Of a DNA stretch of 36,411 bases, positions 32,391-36,411 are shown in pieces (positions within the stretch are counted from its first letter, which is position 1; every line of letters starts with the position of its first letter). The position numbers and the translations under genes were made by a program. The notes beneath the pieces are model-generated. The model saw only the letters and a list, made by a program, of their open reading frames with translations, was not told the origin of the DNA and made no database searches. The stretch comes from an uncultured Lachnospiraceae bacterium (GTDB lineage Bacteria > Bacillota > Clostridia > Lachnospirales > Lachnospiraceae): NCBI GenBank assembly GCA_910586025.1, contig CAJUIO010000024.1:1-36411 (forward strand), written 5' to 3'.

Positions 32391-35300
32391 TTACCGGTTG
32401 TTCTCACTGGGCAGCCCCAGCTCCCTTCTCAGGATTTCCGCCTCGTACTGGTCTCTCAGCTTTGCAATCTTCTTCTGGCGCTTCTTCATGCTGCTGGTAT
32501 AGCATGTATACACGATCATGGCTGCCAGCATCAGCAGGAAACTCAGGATACAGCAGGAATGGTCATCCAGCTGCCGGTTAGTCAACGGTACTTCTTCATC
32601 CTCTACCGGCAAAATAGTCAGGTTTCCGTCATCATCCGCCACCACGGCTCCGCCTGTGGGTACGGGTTCTTCTTCTACTGCCACCAGGCCATCGTCAGGT
32701 GCCGGAACCACAGGTGCCACAGGACCTGCAGGTACTGCCGGAGGCGCAGGAGGTGCGGGAGGCACCACAGGGGTATCATCTGCCGGAGGCACCACGGGTA
32801 CGGTGGGCGGTGCGGGAGGCGTGTCGTCTGCAGGTGTGTCGTCTGCAGGAGGTGCGGGAGGCGTGTCATCTGCAGGAGGTGTCACAACCGCCGGGTTCGC
32901 CGTATAGACAACCGTCAACTCCACATCCTTTGCGGGCATTCCCTGTACATCAGTTCGCAGGAACAGGAAATTCGGTGTATAACCTTCAATCGTGGGCGAT
33001 GTATAGGAGAAGGATTCCCCTTCCAGATACTGTGCCGTCACGTCGGGTGCCGCCGTGGTCCCGTCTGCGTATACGTAATGAATTGTTAAGTTGTAAATGT
33101 TCTCTACGGGGGTCACGTCAGTCTCGTCATCCGAAGGATCGTCTCCCTCGTCCGAGGTCACTTCCACCCTGTTTCCAATGGAGGCATTTGCGTCTCCCCT
33201 TGCCACAGTGTATTCACACCGCAGGTTTGCAGTCTCTCCCACTGCCAGTTCCGGAAGCACTACCGTACTGTTCTCCAGGATTCCTCCTGCCAGATCTGTA
33301 AAAGTCACTCTTCCCTCTGTCCCGTTCAGGACATCCTCCACTCTGACATTATGGAGAGTTACATTTCCCGTATTGGTTACGGTAATCTGATAGTTAATGA
33401 CACCACCCACGTTGTACTGCGTCCGGGGATTAGTCACGGTCTTCACCACGTTCACGCTTCCGTCCAGAGCATCTGTAAATATCTCTTCCTCCGCAGCTGC
33501 ATCTACCGGATTTCCATCAGGTGCCGTACCGGATGCTGATGCCACATTGAGAATTCTTCCCGCCCGGATATCATCCTCTGTCACCGTGTAAACCGCTTCA
33601 AAGCTTCCGCTTTCGCCCGGTGCCAGGTTTGCGGTCGTCCAGCTGTCTCCCGTCAGGTCGTCTTTCACTTCGATATTGCTTATGGTTACGTTTCCGTTAT
33701 TCACTATCCGGATTGTGTAGGTCACTTCCTCACCAAGCCCGTAGGTTCCGCCGTCAACGCTTGCGGATGCCGTCTTCTCTGCGAAAAGGCTGGGTTCCGG
33801 CACTGATGTAGGATCTTCTTCCATACCCGGTGTTACCGGTACATCCGGTTCATCAGGATCCGGACTGGTTCCGCTTGCCGTTACCACGTTCACCACACTG
33901 CCTGCCAGAATATCCGCTTCTGTCACCGTGTAAGATGTCATCATTGCCGTGCTTCTCTGGCCCGGTGAAATCTCACTGATCGTCCAGCTGTCGCCCGTCA
34001 GGTCATCCGTCACCACCACGTCTGTCAAGGTCAGATTTCCGTCATTCAAAGCCCTGATCTCGTAGGTAATTGTTTCGCCAAGGGCGTAAGCTGCTCCGTT
34101 TGCCGGTGTGCTCGTGGTCTCCTTCGTCAGGGTCAGGTGTCCGTTTGGTTCCTCAATATCATCAACCACATCTGTCTGATCAATTGTTGTTCCTCCACTG
34201 TAAGATACGCTTACGGTATTACTGAAGCTTCCTCTTACAATATCCGCATCTGTCACTTCATAGGTTGCGGTCGTTTCCACCATGTCTCCAGGCTGTACAT
34301 TTTCAAATACGGAATCGCCCGTAATGGTCACACCCGCCTGCTCTGTAATAGTAATGGTCTTTGCTTCATTATAAATATTAACTGCTGTGATGGTAAAAGT
34401 AATCGTGTCGCCACGTCTGTACTCTCTGTCATCATGCGTCTTGGTTACTACTCCATCCGGTCCTATCGGTTCCTCAGTGCTTCCATCAGTCACGGTCAGG
34501 ATACCATACTCATACTGGATGTTGTAGTTTGCCAATTTTACTTTCTCATTGTTCGTGCTGACAGCAGTAAATGTATTGTCGGATTTCCCTACCCATTTCT
34601 GTTTTCCGGTGAAATCATACGCTATATTTACCTTTTCGCTCTCTACCCATCCAGTCTCCTCAACCAGTTCTGGCATATCATATTCGTTGCCAGTATACCT
34701 TTCCGTCCTGTCTGCGGATTTGAGCAACACTGTTCTGGGATCAATCCTTACAGCAATATTTTCCTCAAAAACATCCGTCCCACGGGTAATACGCACGGTT
34801 ACAGTCTGATCGGTTACATCCTTAAATAAATTATCCACCTTTTCTCCATTGACGAAGAATTCAGCCTGGTCACCGCTCAGGATTCCATCCAGCGGAATAG
34901 TATAAGTTTCTCCACTGTATATTTCCATGATCTTGCCTGCTGTGATGTCACTGAAATCAACCTCCCAGGTACCGGTGATTTCCACAGGACTATTGGGCAT
35001 CCTAAACCCATCAGCTCGATCCCATCCTTTAAACACATAACCTTCATGGCTGGGCTCTTCCGCTAATGTTACTGGCTGATTTACATAATAGATTTCATCC
35101 TCAGGCGGTATTTCTCCTGTTGGAACATTACCATTATATTTGTAGGTTACTGCATACTGCGGAACAGTAATATCCTCCAAAATCCATACTGCACTGATCG
35201 TCACGTCGCTTCCACCCATCACTCCGCCGTTCGGGTCATTCCACTCTCCCAGCGTGTACTTTGCATTCAGGTTCCCAAATGCGTCCTTCGTGTACACGTC

Positions 35301-36411
35301 ACCATACCTCGTGCCGTCCACTGTGTAGCCCTGGCCTTTTACCAGGCCCATGTGCCCTTCCGGCTTCGCCGGTCTCTGCACTGCGTTCCCGGCCGCGTCA
35401 TACAGCTGCGCATCCGGAAGCCCGCTCCAGCTGTAAACCGCATTGTGTGTCGCAACCGTCGTCTCTCTGAATATCCACTTACCCGTAATCGTCAGATCCG
35501 ACGTGATGTTTCCGTTCTCCGTGTCCCAGCCGATGAACGTGTACGCTCCGTTTATGTTCCCGTACTCGTCCGTCGTGTTGAACGTGTAGCCTTCTTCAAA
35601 CGTCTCATCTACAGTGTAGCTCTCGTTGTTCGTATAGATCTTGCCGTCAGTCGGCTCTGTCTGAGTGTAGCTGCCTGTCGGCACATCGCCGCTCCATTCG
35701 TATTTGATCTTCCAGGTGGGTACTGGGATCTTCTCGGACTTCCACTGCGCACTGATCGTCACGTCGCTTTCGCCCATCACTCCGCCGTTCGGGTCATTCC
35801 ACTCTCCCAGCGTGTACTTTGCGTTCAGGTTCCCAAATGCGTCCTTCGTGTACACGTCACCATACCTCGTGCCGTCCACTGTGTAGCCCTGGCCTTTTAC
35901 CAGGCCCATGTGCCCTTCCGGCTTCGCCGGTCTCTGCACTGCGTTCCCGGCCGCGTCATATAACTGCTCGTTCGGCAGCCCACTCCAGCCGTAAACCGCA
36001 TTGTGCTTCGCAACCGTCGTCTCCTCAAAGCTCCACGTTCCCGTGATTGTCAGGTTCGACGTGATATTTCCTTTCTTCGGGCTCCAACCGCTGAACGTGT
36101 ACGCTCCATTTATATTTCCGTACTCGTCCGTCGTGTTGAACGTATAACCGTCCACATATTTCGTGTCTGCGGTGTAACCCTCATTGTTCGTGTATGTCTT
36201 GGGATCCGTCGGCTTTACCTGCGTGTAGCTGCCTGTCGGCTCGTCCCCGTCCCACTCGTACGTGATCGTCCAGGTGGATACCGGGATCGTCTCGGAATTC
36301 CACTGCGCACTGATCGTCACGTTGCTTTCGCCCATCACTCCGCCGTTCGGGTCATTCCACTCTCCCAGCGTGTACTTTGCGTTCAGGTTCCCAAATGCGT
36401 CCTTCGTGTAC
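32391..36411 (-). CDS. Giant DUF11/InlB-repeat surface protein with a Cys-Cys membrane tail, N-terminus beyond the window
   Basis: At least 1,340 residues are encoded and the frame is open at the right edge. Reading from the N-terminal side: tandem beta-repeats of 186 residues (VYTKDAFGNLNAKYTLGEW...GYTFNTTDEYGNINGAYTF), an InlB-like repeat near 35000-35150, an MBG-like domain (YTGNEYDMPEL), four DUF11-type domains (YALGETITYEIRALNDGN; YGLGEEVTYTIRIVNNGN; YNVGGVINYQITVTNTGN) near 33120-34480, a MucBP-like domain (LTIHYVYADGTTAAPDV), a Pro/Asp spacer with PPADDTP repeats, then NRQLDDHSCC, a membrane helix (ILSFLLMLAAMIVYTCY), and a basic helix MKKRQKKIAKLRDQYEAEI. There is no LPXTG. It is likely an adhesin or wall-spanning protein. 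The two small membrane proteins are encoded just downstream. Confidence 0.9.
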   Translation of the reverse strand, partial: YTKDAFGNLNAKYTLGEWNDPNGGVMGESNVTISAQWNSETIPVSTWTITYEWDGDEPTGSYTQVKPTDPKTYTNNEGYTADTKYVDGYTFNTTDEYGNINGAYTFSGWSPKKGNITSNLTITGTWSFEETTVAKHNAVYGWSGLPNEQLYDAAGNAVQRPAKPEGHMGLVKGQGYTVDGTRYGDVYTKDAFGNLNAKYTLGEWNDPNGGVMGESDVTISAQWKSEKIPVPTWKIKYEWSGDVPTGSYTQTEPTDGKIYTNNESYTVDETFEEGYTFNTTDEYGNINGAYTFIGWDTENGNITSDLTITGKWIFRETTVATHNAVYSWSGLPDAQLYDAAGNAVQRPAKPEGHMGLVKGQGYTVDGTRYGDVYTKDAFGNLNAKYTLGEWNDPNGGVMGGSDVTISAVWILEDITVPQYAVTYKYNGNVPTGEIPPEDEIYYVNQPVTLAEEPSHEGYVFKGWDRADGFRMPNSPVEITGTWEVDFSDITAGKIMEIYSGETYTIPLDGILSGDQAEFFVNGEKVDNLFKDVTDQTVTVRITRGTDVFEENIAVRIDPRTVLLKSADRTERYTGNEYDMPELVEETGWVESEKVNIAYDFTGKQKWVGKSDNTFTAVSTNNEKVKLANYNIQYEYGILTVTDGSTEEPIGPDGVVTKTHDDREYRRGDTITFTITAVNIYNEAKTITITEQAGVTITGDSVFENVQPGDMVETTATYEVTDADIVRGSFSNTVSVSYSGGTTIDQTDVVDDIEEPNGHLTLTKETTSTPANGAAYALGETITYEIRALNDGNLTLTDVVVTDDLTGDSWTISEISPGQRSTAMMTSYTVTEADILAGSVVNVVTASGTSPDPDEPDVPVTPGMEEDPTSVPEPSLFAEKTASASVDGGTYGLGEEVTYTIRIVNNGNVTISNIEVKDDLTGDSWTTANLAPGESGSFEAVYTVTEDDIRAGRILNVASASGTAPDGNPVDAAAEEEIFTDALDGSVNVVKTVTNPRTQYNVGGVINYQITVTNTGNVTLHNVRVEDVLNGTEGRVTFTDLAGGILENSTVVLPELAVGETANLRCEYTVARGDANASIGNRVEVTSDEGDDPSDDETDVTPVENIYNLTIHYVYADGTTAAPDVTAQYLEGESFSYTSPTIEGYTPNFLFLRTDVQGMPAKDVELTVVYTANPAVVTPPADDTPPAPPADDTPADDTPPAPPTVPVVPPADDTPVVPPAPPAPPAVPAGPVAPVVPAPDDGLVAVEEEPVPTGGAVVADDDGNLTILPVEDEEVPLTNRQLDDHSCCILSFLLMLAAMIVYTCYTSSMKKRQKKIAKLRDQYEAEILRRELGLPSENNR
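35191..36411 (-). repeat. 558-bp tandem repeats in the surface protein gene
   Basis: The same sequence (GTCCTTCGTGTAC on the plus strand) recurs at 35283, 35841 and 36399, exactly 558 bp (186 codons) apart, with long stretches of near-identity. The unit holds two related halves of about 93 residues, one with LYDAAGNAVQRPAKPEGHMG and one with PTGSYTQ...GYTFNTTDEYGN. The array continues past the right edge, so the copy number is unknown. Confidence 0.9.

Noticed and set aside
32518..33301. Low-complexity plus-strand frames rich in Gly/Ala or Arg
   Set aside because: They are reverse readings of the Pro/Asp spacer of the surface protein.
35191..36411. CRISPR-like array
   Set aside because: The repeats are 558 bp long, in frame and without spacers; they code for protein repeats.

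Overview
The window looks like a chromosome segment from a Gram-positive Firmicute, most likely a gut Lachnospiraceae (Clostridia) member. Supporting signs are AGGAGG-type ribosome binding sites, extended -10 promoters (TGnTATAAT), two LplABC/UGP-type sugar importers with lipoprotein binding proteins, a YesMN two-component pair, a YjfB-like protein, and a DUF11/InlB-repeat surface protein with a Cys-Cys membrane tail. Nearly all genes are on the minus strand. I saw no tRNA, rRNA, CRISPR array or phage genes.

Layout, left to right. (1) 1-2244: remains of a LytTR/GHKL two-component system. The response regulator is broken by a 128-bp palindromic element, and the kinase loses its 3' end into a headless ABC ATPase fragment. 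(2) 2296-11389: a complete glycan-utilisation operon, read right to left: two permeases, a binding lipoprotein, a YesM-type kinase, a YesN-type regulator, a clan GH-A hydrolase and a GH43 hydrolase. Neither hydrolase has a signal peptide, so imported oligosaccharides are probably cut in the cytoplasm. (3) 11614-16911: a CdaR/PucR-like regulator, FtsE, FtsX, an EnvC/PcsB-like M23 hydrolase and an S41 protease, which together form a cell-division peptidoglycan-hydrolase module. (4) 17130-20426: YjfB, a CPBP membrane protease, CvfB and an acyltransferase. (5) 20432-24967: a decayed zone with an Rpn nuclease fragment, an orphan promoter, a 141-bp MITE-like element with an 8-bp target duplication at the stop of an acyl-ACP thioesterase gene, a heparinase-like protein, and a deletion scar joining a truncated permease to a truncated membrane AraC-type regulator. 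(6) 25102-30666: a lipoprotein and a second complete sugar ABC operon (ATPase, two permeases, binding protein with an extra C-terminal membrane anchor). (7) 30950-31855: a barnase-like lipoprotein and its barstar. (8) 31937 to the right edge: a giant repeat surface protein followed by two small paralogous membrane proteins.

The most interesting candidate for something undescribed is the right-hand surface module. The giant protein ends in a DDHSCC-TM-basic tail instead of LPXTG, and it appears to be co-transcribed with twin single-TM proteins that resemble each other; the three may work as an anchoring or assembly unit. The other theme is local genome decay: two gene-to-gene fusion scars, two small palindromic elements, and one gene fragment next to an orphan promoter.
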